A stretch of DNA of 64,000 nucleotides from contig JASAND010015465.1 in NCBI GenBank assembly GCA_030248195.1, positions 1 through 64,000 of the forward strand. Reading direction: 5' to 3'. The first letter of the stretch is position 1, and the number at the start of each line of letters is the position of its first letter. The translations under genes were made by a program, and so were the position numbers. The notes under the pieces were generated by a model. The model saw nothing but the letters and a program-made list of their open reading frames with translations. It did no database searches and was not told the origin of the DNA. This document shows positions 22,301-31,125 of the stretch, one piece after another. This DNA comes from Trissonchulus latispiculum (taxonomy: Eukaryota; Nematoda; Enoplea; Enoplida; Ironidae).

Positions 22301-24073
22301 GAAGTTTTAGCTGTACCCGAAAGTTTACGAGATGAGGCGCTTACTGCGTGTCACGATAGTCCTTACGCCGCGCACAGTTGGAGAAATAAGACTTGTTTTC
22401 GATTATCTCAACATTTTTGGTGGCCCGGTATGTATACGGACGTTAAACGTTGGGTAGAATCCTGCCCGCGCTGTCAAAAACGTAAAGCCCCCCCAAAAAA
22501 TCCAAAAGCACCTTTACAGCATGCTCCTATGGCTGTAGAACCTTTTGAACGTGTTCACTGTGACCTCATGGATGTAAGCAAAGCTTCCAGAAGTGGTATG
22601 AAACATATTTTGAGTTTTGTTGACGCTTTTTCTAAATATGTTATAGCCATCCCTATTAAAAACAAGACAGCCTACACTGTGGCACAAAGTTTCCTCGAAT
22701 TTGTTATTTTGCAATATGGTTCTCCAAAACTGCTGATTTCAGACCAAGGAAAGGAATTTGTTGCGCTGCTGAATAAGGAAATTTGCTCGCAAGTGCAGAC
22801 TCGAAAACTTGAAACTACTCGTTATCACCCCGCCGCGAATGGTCAAGTTGAACGTTGGCATCGGACTTTACTTGATATGTTAGCTACGGTAACCGAAAAT
22901 CACTTGGAGTGGGATAACATGGTCCCATATTGCCAATTTGCCTATAACACATCCATAAATTCGACTACTGGTGAAACTCCTCATTATCTTTTACATGCAT
23001 GGGATCCCGTCTTACCTAGGGCAACCAATGTTTCTATACCTACTGACCGAAATTCAGGGTTTGATTATGTTAGAGAGGCTACTGAAGCATTGCAATTAGC
23101 CTGGTCTTTAGCTCGCGAAAAAATAGGAGCTGCTAGGAAAATTCAGGATGCAAACTATAATCAAAATGCAGTTGAGCCGAAATTTCAGGTTGGTGATTTG
23201 GTTATGATTAAAGCATCTAATGTCGCAAAACGAGATCAGGTTTTCAAACTTTTGGATAAGAAAATTGGACCATATCGTATAGAGAAAATTATTGGGTGTG
23301 TCGCAGAAGTCTATCCCGCAGGTAATCGACGCGCGAAAAGGGTTAAAGTTCAGTTTAATAATATGTACCCTTGTGTTGAACCTCGTGTAATTACGGCACC
23401 CGTCCACGATCATGATGATTCAAACTCAGATAAGGACGAATCTTCTGCTCCTAAGGGGCGGCACTCTAAAGTTGCTAAAGGACCGTTAGAGCCAGAACAT
23501 CCTCAAACACCGCCTGCTATTGACTCGCCCTCCGAGAACGAGGATCCGCAACCACAAATTCGCAAGCAGCCTAGCAGAAAATCTAAGGTTGTTCGTTCTG
23601 ATACCAGTCCTGAAAAACCGGCTGTCCAGCCTCGGAAGCCAGTTCCGCTCTCTCCTAAACAGAAAAGCGCTGCTCCCTTGAAAGTTGCTATTTCTTCCCA
23701 AGATTCCGCTTCGGATTCCGATAGCATTCCCCAGTTCATGGGTGAAGAATCTTTGACACCTGAAAAGGACCCCATCGCTTTTAACCGTAGGCATTTCTTT
23801 AATCCAGTTGACGCCCGTTGGCAACGTCATATGGCAGTGCTGCGTGGTCTACCAATCGACCATATCCTGCTAGAAATGATGAGACATACCCCACTCCATG
23901 AGCCTTACGAGGTCATTAATGTTATTGGAGACGGGAATTGCTACTACCGTGCTATCTCGCTAGCCATTACTGGCTCTGAAGAGCACTGGGTACATATCAA
24001 ACGAGACTTACTCACGTTTCTTGAGAGATACGAGCACAAACGGCGTTACCAAGACCGCCGAATATGCCACTGA
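19376..24073 (+). CDS. Pol polyprotein of element B: protease end, RT, RNase H, integrase, OTU start
   Basis: The 1,565-codon frame begins with the C-terminal part of the second retropepsin. Reverse transcriptase follows with catalytic D404 and the YIDD box (466-469), then RNase H with its first Asp at 615. A Ser/Lys-rich linker leads to an integrase with an HHCC zinc finger (H993, H1000, C1030, C1033) and a DD35E core (D1063, D1123, E1159). RT and integrase resemble the Metaviridae (gypsy) type. A long charged tail follows (about 1330-1500), then the start of an OTU domain with GDGNC (D1519, C1522). The frame is +1 to gag-env-pro and ends inside the OTU domain. All catalytic residues that I could check are present. 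Confidence 0.9.
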   Translation: MSLVRHLKLKILPMDRPLRAEVVNGQVLKFRGAVKVPVEFYDTPGITVEHTFLVPKGLAEDCLIGTDFLHEHGGDLILSFAQGELKLSKPERPPMIAKLIHHTPATQTAYRVSAIRKVTIPAYSGVTVPALVESMEKLKYDGFFEPSELKFESNDSTIQVMPAMVNLRQRLIPVLMKNKTGRPLTVYENSTLGNVTPKNELKKGQIMREYKPLVNERGETVCLRNSFKSNYAKNVKGSRDFNVNICKISRPCKLDDLPEAMREISFDKENLSENEIGRFFGLLNENKICFSQHPFDIGKCTIFKAHINTGESKPIYATPYRLSVHFRQPLLGELTEMLKYGLIRPSTSPWSSPMIYVPKPGGKLRLCVDFRKVNKISDPDVYPIPRIDDIMTSLKGAKYFSTIDLSKGFNQIELDDESKAKASFNTFHGQFEYNVLPFGLKCAPGNFQRCMERILGDLQWKKCIIYIDDILIFSKTFEEYLEIMQEVFDRLRAADLKMNPGKCHFLKKSVTYLGHIISEQGVEPLKERIQAIHDLAVPKNIKDVESFLGMCAYYAKFIKGFAHLAAPLYSLKKKGVRFVWNNTQQQSFDLLKKSLVEAPVLAHPDLAKGFILHTDASDLGLGAVLSQEQDDGKYHPVAYAARSLKKYERNYSTHDKECLAMKFGIEHFRHYLYGGPPFTLFTDHSALRWLMKHPPRNSRLARWQMTFSEYDFEIKHRNNPQLRNADGLSRNPLFADIAKGLLGDEKENDRKFVQVYQDESEELVAHINSVVVHNGAQRARDPNISVVNKLRAKKGVTTVRSKVSKISQPSSSTSSDEEKSQPSPEKQPKLKGAGKISSSVSEESEPEVKRSVRPRILDLDYPSKAYEKSIEPRSERQSSDTSRPKRNDPATAMFSEVFHHAVRDNSNVSLNPKSWTKLQALQREDLLLNGIIDYKVNGNLPSNFNLAVKITSIAEQCDMRDDVLVHLEKVRDTTPEVLAVPESLRDEALTACHDSPYAAHSWRNKTCFRLSQHFWWPGMYTDVKRWVESCPRCQKRKAPPKNPKAPLQHAPMAVEPFERVHCDLMDVSKASRSGMKHILSFVDAFSKYVIAIPIKNKTAYTVAQSFLEFVILQYGSPKLLISDQGKEFVALLNKEICSQVQTRKLETTRYHPAANGQVERWHRTLLDMLATVTENHLEWDNMVPYCQFAYNTSINSTTGETPHYLLHAWDPVLPRATNVSIPTDRNSGFDYVREATEALQLAWSLAREKIGAARKIQDANYNQNAVEPKFQVGDLVMIKASNVAKRDQVFKLLDKKIGPYRIEKIIGCVAEVYPAGNRRAKRVKVQFNNMYPCVEPRVITAPVHDHDDSNSDKDESSAPKGRHSKVAKGPLEPEHPQTPPAIDSPSENEDPQPQIRKQPSRKSKVVRSDTSPEKPAVQPRKPVPLSPKQKSAAPLKVAISSQDSASDSDSIPQFMGEESLTPEKDPIAFNRRHFFNPVDARWQRHMAVLRGLPIDHILLEMMRHTPLHEPYEVINVIGDGNCYYRAISLAITGSEEHWVHIKRDLLTFLERYEHKRRYQDRRICH

Positions 24074-24530
24074 TGATGAACTCTTTTTGACTGCTGCCTG
24101 GCTACGCACGCCCATACAGTCATACTCAAAGTTTGGTCCTGTTTGGGCTTGGCAACAATTCTTGCCAGACGCTTTGCTTGGATCAAGCCAAAGTTATGAG
24201 AGAAATTCGCTCTATCTATACAATGAGAATAGCGATCACTTTATGGTAGTGCTATCCGTACAGACACCAGCCGGATTCCAATGGCCTACCAAGAACTCAC
24301 CTAAAATCAAGATTATGGAACTAGTTTCTAGTTCATCTTCAAACCAGTCTTCCCCAGCCGATGATCCTAAGAAATCGGGCAGATCCTCTGCACCTAATGT
24401 AGAGAAACTTTTCTCAGAAAGCCCTTTGTTCTCTGGGCCAAGTCCCCTTTTTCAGAATCCCTTTAGGAGGTCCAAGCGTGGAGATGCCTCCTCCGGCCCT
24501 GCTTCGAGTCGTTACTCGTCTGAACAATAG
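24021..24530 (+). CDS. C-terminal half of the OTU domain and tail of element B
   Basis: This frame is +1 to pol and overlaps it by 53 bases. The OTU fold continues here: a Trp-rich middle segment, a short Y-L-Y-N strand and the catalytic-type His in N-S-D-H-F (H73 of this frame). The nucleophile C1522 is in the pol frame, so an active enzyme would need both frames in one protein. OTU enzymes are ubiquitin-type deconjugating cysteine proteases. A Ser-rich tail of about 70 residues follows. It could be reached by programmed frameshifting or could reflect an inactivating indel. Confidence 0.65.
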   Translation: MRDTSTNGVTKTAEYATDDELFLTAAWLRTPIQSYSKFGPVWAWQQFLPDALLGSSQSYERNSLYLYNENSDHFMVVLSVQTPAGFQWPTKNSPKIKIMELVSSSSSNQSSPADDPKKSGRSSAPNVEKLFSESPLFSGPSPLFQNPFRRSKRGDASSGPASSRYSSEQ

Positions 24531-25651
24531 GTTTGGACGCTAAACAGTGCTGTGATTGTAAAATAGAATTTGTATAAAGTTGTAGGAAATAATTGCCAAG
24601 TGTGTAAAGAATTTTTGTAGAAAACTAAGGAACAGTGCACTGCACTCTAAGAGTTGTATAGTTTTGATTGTCGTACCTTTGTGTTGACCAAACTTCCTTC
24701 TAGCGAATAAGGTTTTGATTTGTGAATAAGAGATCTCGGTGATAACATCTGTACCGATGATCTAGAATTTGGATTTTGTTAAAGTTGCTCCATGTTGGGC
24801 ATAGCCTCAGTACACAACATCCGTACTGTAGGAGGAAATGTGTATTAGTTATTGCCGCTTGCTCCCTGATGGGCACAGTACCTCGACTTCAACATCTGTC
24901 GATGGTATAGGCATAAATTCGCAGGAGTTAGGTCTTCGGGCTAAGCCCATATATTGCCCTCGGAAATTCTTGTCCGAATTGGGCATCGATAACAATGTTT
25001 GTGCAGAAAATCTAGATTTGTAATTTAGCTAATCTAGAACCATAAAAATGTTAGAAAATTATAGAAATAACATAAAAATAGTAAATGTACTGTATAGTAT
25101 AAGGAATGTAAGTCTTATACGTAATTTGATGTAACCATTGTAAAATAGATATCGATTATAGAATTCTATCCTTGTACAGATTGCTGGAACAAAATACAAA
25201 ACTCATCATAAAAAGCAATATAAAACATAGAAAATCCTTAAAAAATATCAACACTATTCTTCTTCTTCTTCTTCCTTCTTCGTTAAGTAGCGCTATGTTG
25301 TAATATGGTGTGTAGGTGTTATAGTAGTAATTTGTAGTAAATTGCAAAGTGTGCTAAGTGTTATTCTTATCTCTAGCTCGCTGACCTCATATAACTTCTA
25401 ATTGTAAAATCGCTGACATCTCTGTAACTCTAGGTAGTTTTAGGTTCAGCTGACTTCTTCCTTTCTTGAATGTTTGTGTGTGTGTTCCCTAGATACTTAC
25501 TTGAATGTTCATAGGTCTCCTTTCTTCTCTAATTGTGTGTTGCTTGTGTGAATAATAATCGTTACTAATTAGTGTGGATAGTTATCTAACAGAGCATGGT
25601 GTTGCTAGGAATGTTCTTACTAAAAGTTAGCATGAAATTTAGGATTTACGA
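24531..25651 (+). other. Non-coding region between pol/OTU and the accessory genes
   Basis: AT-rich. Diverged direct repeats sharing GCTCC-TG-TGGGCA and CAACATC-GT lie at 24785-24910. A (TTC)n run occurs at 25258-25280. No coding frame is supported; short open frames here lack homology to anything else in the window. Confidence 0.4.
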
Positions 25652-26277
25652 ATGGCTCCAAAGTTGGTTGTAACGTCAGTTGAATCGGATGAGAAAATTG
25701 AAGGTGTTGCTGATCCAGAGTTTCCCTCGCCGTTAGATTGTCCTGAATCCTTGAGAGGTCCTCATCGTTGGAGTAGTGATTTGCCCGAAGGTCTCAGAAT
25801 GGAGCCTGGAATGATTGATATCTACACAGATCCCCGTAGAGCTGAGTTGTTTCGTCCTAATATGCGTGTGCAGTTAGTGTCCCAGGTTGCCCAAACCTGC
25901 ACGTTCCTGTGCTTGCAGTGTTTTTGGAGAGTGGGTTTAAGTTTTTATGGAGTCCCGTTTGTGGTTTTTCCGTTGTCTGATGATTGCGTTTGTCCCGTGA
26001 TCCTCATAAGTTGCGTTTGCTTGAGCTTGTCCCCTCATTAGGAGGCGGAATGTTTCGTTGCCCTAACATTAGGTGTCAGTGTCCCAAAGTCGTTATTTTA
26101 CATGAGCATGAGGATTGGTATTATGGTAACGGTGTGCAAGTGTTGCCTGCAGAGGCTAAGTTTTTGTTGACTAACATCCATCGTGTGTTTCCGTTGCATG
26201 TCCCTGGTGATGTCTTAGATTACCGTATGCGTATGCTTGGTGAGTGTCCCCCATTTCATCCTATCATCCTTAACTAA
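25652..26277 (+). pseudogene. Accessory Cys-rich gene 1 of element B, broken by a frame change
   Basis: Two overlapping frames (25652-26041 and 25984-26277) together resemble the intact accessory proteins at 43-714 and 26463-27242. The first holds the C-T-F-L-C-L-Q-C-F-W cluster and the G-V-P segment; the second holds C-P-N-I-R-C and the hydrophobic C-terminal part. The reading frame changes near 25984-26041, so the copy looks inactivated unless the coding path is spliced. An acceptor-like AAATTTAG precedes the ATG. The N-terminal third is unlike its relatives. Confidence 0.55.
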
Positions 26278-26445
26278 GTTCCTTTTCCTTAAGTCCACCA
26301 GTACGAGTAAGATCCTTATCCCTTAGTTGTCATGATTCTTTAGTCCCTAGTTACAACTTTAGGTAAACATCAGAATAGAGTCCGAAGTAACACTGTGTGT
26401 GTGTAGTGTGAATGTTCGATATCTCACCTAAGATCCTTATTTTCC

Positions 26446-26458
26446 TTTTGTTTTGTAG
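26446..26458 (+). promoter_or_regulatory. Splice acceptor of accessory gene 2
   Basis: TTTTGTTTTGTAG stands directly before AATC-ATG. The same arrangement (TTTTTGTTTGTAG, then ATG) occurs at 18-45 in element A, which fixes the likely start codons of both proteins. Confidence 0.55.
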
Positions 26459-26462
26459 AATC

Positions 26463-27242
26463 ATGTCAAGTTACGTTGCCCGTTGGTTGGCCCAGTGTGA
26501 TCTGTTGAGTGAGGAGAGTGATGATGATTACCATTCGGCAGCTGCCTACCTGCCGTCGTCCTGGTCCTCTTCTTCTTCTTCTTCTTCTTCTTCTTCTTCT
26601 TCTTCTTCTTCTTCTTCTTCCTCCTCTTCGCCGTCTTCCGGCATTGCGTGCTGGAGTCGTTCTCCTACCATCCTGCCGAAGATCCTTCAGTTGAGATATG
26701 ATCCCGGTCCCCCGGAGAGCTGTTGTCCATCGTCCGCCCAGCGAGGTCCGATGAGAGCTGAAAGCCAATTGCCGCCGGAGCTGAAGATGCTCCACCACCG
26801 TGGTCAGCGAGATGTCATCTACTGTGCGCCAGGTGCCAATGATAAGTTTGTCCCCTTCCGTCCCCTCTGTGTGTTGAGTTCTGATGTGGTTGCGTGTTGC
26901 ACTCTGTTGTGTGTGAACTGTTTTTGGAAATTTAGTTTAAGTTATTTTGGAGTGCCTTTTCGTTTTGTTCCTGCACCTACTAAGTTCCAGTTTTATGATT
27001 TTCCCACTAAGTCTTCTCTTTTGAATTTAGTTCTTCCTAATCGTTCGCCTGCCTTCCGTTGTCCTAACAGGATCTGTTTGAGTTCTTCTACTACCATTTT
27101 GCACGAGATCCCTAATTGGCGTTTGCATGGCCCGTTCACTATTTGTAACCGGCATCCCATTTTTGTTGAAACTTTATTGGATTGTTTGCCTGGTTTGCAT
27201 GACCCTCCTATTCCGGAGGATTTTGTGAATGTTGACTTTTAA
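26463..27242 (+). CDS. Accessory Cys-rich gene 2 of element B (spliced ORF)
   Basis: The 259-residue protein starts at the ATG four bases after a strong acceptor (TTTTGTTTTGTAG, ending 26458); an upstream in-frame ATG at 26412 would lie in the intron. After an acidic segment there is a run of about 25 Ser encoded by a (TTC)n tract. The conserved core then follows: C146-x3-C150-x2-C153-F-W, a S-Y-F-G-V-P segment and C200-P-N-R-I-C205. The core and the C-terminal LP-G-L-H-x-P-x-I-P-E-D-F block match the protein at 43-714. The function is unknown; metal binding is inferred. The position after pol resembles that of accessory genes in complex retroviruses, but no homology to those is claimed. Confidence 0.7.
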   Translation: MSSYVARWLAQCDLLSEESDDDYHSAAAYLPSSWSSSSSSSSSSSSSSSSSSSSSSPSSGIACWSRSPTILPKILQLRYDPGPPESCCPSSAQRGPMRAESQLPPELKMLHHRGQRDVIYCAPGANDKFVPFRPLCVLSSDVVACCTLLCVNCFWKFSLSYFGVPFRFVPAPTKFQFYDFPTKSSLLNLVLPNRSPAFRCPNRICLSSSTTILHEIPNWRLHGPFTICNRHPIFVETLLDCLPGLHDPPIPEDFVNVDF

Positions 27243-28500
27243 GTTTGTTTAGTTGAGGTGCAACTATCTAGATTGTAACATCAGCCCTTCTAGACTCCCA
27301 GTTGCTTATACCTATAACTGAATGATGATACGTTAGTAGAGTAGGAAGTTCTCACAGATAACAATTAAAGTACGTAGTTAGTTGCACCCATCAGTTTCCT
27401 TTCATTTCCTTCTGTTCTTTTCCTTTCTTTTCCTTTCCTTATTGCACTGTTTTTCACTGTTGCCTGTATGTTTACTTTTAGTTGGGTACAGAATTCGGCA
27501 GTACTGAGTTTACCCCATGTACGGCATGTCCGGACCCAGGATCCCTTAGGCATACAATGAATACTGCCCAGTTGCGTCCAGTTTACGCACGAGTTCTACA
27601 TTGTTTTACGTCAACCACCTCCACACCCTAACCTAGTTGTTGTAGAGCTTGATGTGATTACTAACGCACACCTGAACTGATAGAGAACGTTTACTAACGG
27701 AACTAAAATACTAATTATAAAGTGGCACGTATTAATTTGATAGTAGCTGTTTCGTTAACCATGCATGTCGTGTACTAGTTTCAGGTTTTCTTTCCCTTTT
27801 TGCACTGTTTGGTTCCAGTTCCAGCACCCTTCACCATGGATCTTGAAGCACAGCACACCTGCATCCATCTGGATTTGCCATGAGTTTCACTTTATTGTTG
27901 GTTTTGTTTCTTAGTTTTTGAGATTCGAGTTTGAAAAGAGAGAGAGTGAGTTGTGAATCGATTTTACAGTTGATTTTAAGGGATAATTTGCGAATATCGA
28001 ATGAAAAAGCTGACATTTTTGGTTCTAACCGTCTTTCTTAAAAGGCTTATTTTTGCGCCACTAAACGTTGCCTTAGCGAAAATGGGTCTAGGCTAATCTT
28101 ACCTGACCTTAGGCCAACTTTCCCTGATATCAGGCTGTCCTTACTAGTGGTAGCAATCACTGTTTGTGCGTATCAGAGTATTGCTGACGTGATAGTGACT
28201 ATGGAAAATGGAAATGTTAACTCCTGTCGTGTTCATTTGATGACTAAAAAGTCTTGGGAAGATTGTGAAACCACGTATACATTTACTGAGCTGACTGTCC
28301 TATTTCCTAAGTTTCGTCCAAGAGTTTGTGAAAGCTGACACAAATTTCCCCTTTGAGCGTTTTATCCTTGCGAATAAAAGCTAGGTATCTCCCGTAGTGG
28401 ACAGAATAAGGTCCTCGTGTGATTTTTCGTCGATAGCTAGGCCTTGTCGCTAGCTATTCTTGTTTAACCCTACTTATTTGTGTGTGTTCGATTCTAGGCT
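27243..28500 (+). other. 3' non-coding region of element B
   Basis: No supported gene. CT-rich runs occur at about 27400-27450. A 63-codon open frame at 28147-28338 has no motif and no counterpart in element A. Confidence 0.4.
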
Positions 28501-28524
28501 GAATCTCAGCAATGGTATTTTTCT

Positions 28525-28577
28525 GGTTTCTTGGTCCAGTGGTGGTTGGTCCGATGGTTCGATTCCCGGCCAGCAAC
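28525..28577 (+). other. tRNA-like box A/box B segment in the 3' region of element B
   Basis: TGGTCCAGTGGT resembles the tRNA box A and GGTTCGATTCC is a perfect box B, but the spacing is too short for a full tRNA and no cloverleaf closes. Element A keeps GGTTCGATTC at about 1942 in the same context, so the motif belongs to the family. Confidence 0.4.
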
Positions 28578-28589
28578 CTCAGCGTGTAG

Positions 28590-29150
28590 CCCGTCAGACC
28601 GTATCCCGGTCGCCAGTGATCAGCGTCAGCGTCAGCATCCTCAAAATCAGACCGTATCCCGGTCGTCACCGTCAGAATCAGCGTCCGCGTCAGCGTCAAC
28701 GTCAGCATCGTCAGCATCGTCACCGTCAGACCGTATCCCGGTCGCCCGTGAACAGCGTCAACAGCGTCAGCGTCAGCGTCATCGTCAGCGTCAGCGTCAG
28801 CATCGTCAATATCATCATCAGACCGTATCCCGGTCGTCAGCGTCATCGTCAGCGTCATCGTCAGCGTCAGCGTCAGCGTCAGCATCGTCAGCATCGTCAC
28901 CGTCAGACCGTATCCCGGTCGCCCGTGAACAGCGTCAACAGCGTCAGCGTCAGCGTCAGCGTCAGCGTCAGCGTCATCGTCAGCGTCAGCGTCAGCATCG
29001 TCAATATCATCATCAGACCGTATCCCGGTCGTCAGCGTCATCGTCAGCGTCAGCGTCAGCGTCAGCATTGTCAGCATGCTCCCCGTCAGACCGTATCCCG
29101 GTCGCCAGTGTACAGCGTCAGCGTCAGCAGCATCGTCAGCGTCATCGCCG

Positions 29151-29181
<31 letters not shown>

Positions 29182-29185
29182 CACC
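28590..29185. repeat. GTCAGC minisatellite with nested 16-bp repeat
   Basis: Hexamer units of GTCAGC/GTCATC type are interrupted seven times by GACCGTATCCCGGTCG (from about 28597 to 29087), and a longer unit of about 180 bp is repeated at 28727-28903 and 28903-29087. The block ends in a (CAT)n run at 29153-29178. Several frames on both strands are open for 260-300 codons simply because the hexamer lacks stops. No such array is present at the equivalent place in element A. Confidence 0.7.
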
Positions 29186-29349
29186 AGCCCCTCCTGTCTG
29201 TGGCCCTGCCTGGCCACTCAACCTACAAAAGAACTGTTGGATTATTGCCACAGCCTACTGAACTGCATGGAATTTTACCACAGAAGATCCTCTTCCCTGC
29301 CACGATCCGACGTCGGTCACCACGATTCGGTGACCACGCTCCCTACTGA

Positions 29350-29728
29350 CAATTAGGGAAGCGTCCAGCAAACTCTTTGGCGTCTCCGGCAAGAAGCTGT
29401 CCATATGCGAAGGCGATCTATTGTTTGAACAGTTATATCTGTATGTCTAATATGTAGTGGTATTGTACTCTGCGGTTTCTTCCTTTTGCCTAAAAAGGAT
29501 GGTAACTTAAAATTGTGTTTGCTGATTGGTGAGCTGTGAACGTTTGTGGTTGTGCCCCCCGGTTTGCTCCTTTCGTCCTAAAAGGTTCCTCGGATTGATT
29601 CCTTTGGCTGACTAAAACCTAATCTGGCAAATCGCGGCGATGCATTTGTCTGGTATCGTGCTTGTCTGTTTTTGTCTGTATATTTTGCCCCCCTAGTGTA
29701 ACTTTACCGGCTTTTTTATTGTGTGAAG
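29350..29728 (+). other. Region before the 3' LTR of element B, with degenerate polypurine tract
   Basis: The last 40 bases align with the region before the element A LTR, but the polypurine tract is replaced by TGTGTGAAG. A damaged tract would hamper plus-strand priming. No gene is seen. Confidence 0.45.
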
Positions 29729-31125
29729 TGTGATGGGTGGTCTAATTCTTGGTGTTTTTTGTACAGTTTCTGATGCTCTTTGGTAGATACACCCCCTGTT
29801 CGGACACTCACAGAACTGATGGAAAATTCCTGTTTTTGTCAATTTGACTGACTGTCGTTGTCTGCTATCTGTAAATACTTTCAGTTTAGTTCAGTTTGCA
29901 ATTAATGGGGTCTTAGATGCAGAAAAATATTTGATAATAGGCTTATCTTGCAGAAATTTGGGGACAAAATTAAACCCCAAGAAGCCCTTGAGCAAACCAT
30001 TTTTCATCTTAAAAGATTAGTTCCCTTTCTTATCGAAAAGAATCACGGTCACTCCAAAAGACTCTTGCGCTTGCCGAAAGGACCTTGACTGACAGGACAA
30101 AGACTTAAGACGCTGGGTGACTGACCCAGCCACAATCTGGTCTCTCCCAATATTCAGTCTTGGGGCAGACTCAGTCCAGAACGGTGGTGTCTTTCTTTCG
30201 TACGGCTTGCTATTATTGCAGCATACTGCTATACAGTCGGTTGTGACTTGAGGTTTGAGATCAGTTTTGACCTGTGCAGTGCAGCGGTCCACAGTGTTAT
30301 TTGTCAGTCTTTCAGTCGCGTGCCCCTCTTTTTGTCGTTTGACCTTATTAGCTGTGCGAGTTTTCTGGTAACTAGCGAATTTAATCCACCGGATTCATCA
30401 AGGGTAAGAGTGTAGCAGGAAGGCTACTGAGAACATATTGACCTGTGTTTTGTGTTTTAAATTGATGATTTATTGACGGACTAGTAGTCTGGACGTTCTG
30501 GGTTTAGTATTGGTATTCTTGTGCTGTTTTGCGTGGAATTCTGTAAAAACTGTAACTGTGAGATACCTTTTATTTTCTGATCAAAAACTCATTTACCTTG
30601 TATTCTCTTGCTGGTTGGAGGTTGATATTGTACTCTTCATGCTATCTTGTTGTCTTCTAGGTTCTGTGTCTAGCTAAGTTATACTGCGTGTGTAATTGTA
30701 ATTTTAAAATTAATAACGCTATTTTAGTCTTGAGTCCCCTAGGGAATTGCTATCTAAATTTAGGTATGGTCTCACAGTGTCATGAGCGATAGTCTATGGA
30801 GTTATTAGATAACAGTAACTAGCGATTTTAAAAGTTTCATAGAGTCATCCGATAGTAATTGCAGACTAAATAACGTGTACTCGCAATTTTGTAGAGTTTG
30901 GATATTCTGCGTATAGGCAAATTCACACCTGAAGAAGAGGCAGTGAAACCGGAGTTAAATTGATATTACATTGGAACCGGAACTGAAATAGTTATTGTAA
31001 TAATTGGGCTAGATTGTGGGTTGGAGGCTAGAACCCCTGGAAAACCTGAGAGAACTTAAATCCAGTGCAATCCAGAGTACTAATTTGACTAAAACAAACC
31101 CTCAGCGAAAGCCTATTTTATTACA
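29729..31125 (+). repeat. 3' LTR of element B
   Basis: The 1,397-bp repeat opens TGTGATGGGTGG and ends TATTTTATTACA, followed by TATA. The initiator-like motif lies at 30154 and the splice donor at 30403. It shares GCCCTTGAGCAAACC (about 29986) with element A rather than with the 5' LTR, where that block is not evident. It is 161 bp shorter than the 5' LTR. Confidence 0.7.

Larger units (their letters stand above)
12509..31125 (+). mobile_element. Element B: large Metaviridae/errantivirus-like retroelement with gag-env-pro-pol-OTU
   Basis: The element spans two LTR-like repeats (TGT...ACA ends, TATA on both outer sides) and carries gag, envelope, two retropepsins, RT, RNase H, integrase, an OTU-type protease and two Cys-rich accessory genes. 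At about 18.6 kb it is far longer than typical gypsy-type elements (roughly 5-9 kb), partly because of a 6.6-kb region after pol. Its two LTRs are strongly diverged although the long frames are open, so either the LTR pairing is wrong or the reading frames were maintained. The TATA flanks are weak proof of one insertion because element A is also followed by TATA. Confidence 0.75.

Noticed and set aside
26412..26462. Upstream in-frame ATG as the start of accessory gene 2
   Set aside because: It precedes a strong splice acceptor at 26458 and has no counterpart in element A, where the ATG also follows the acceptor.
28454..29356. Open frames of 260-300 codons on both strands (Ser/Ala-, Arg/Gln- and Asp-rich)
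   Set aside because: They follow from the GTCAGC hexamer lacking stop codons in any frame; no conserved counterpart exists in element A.
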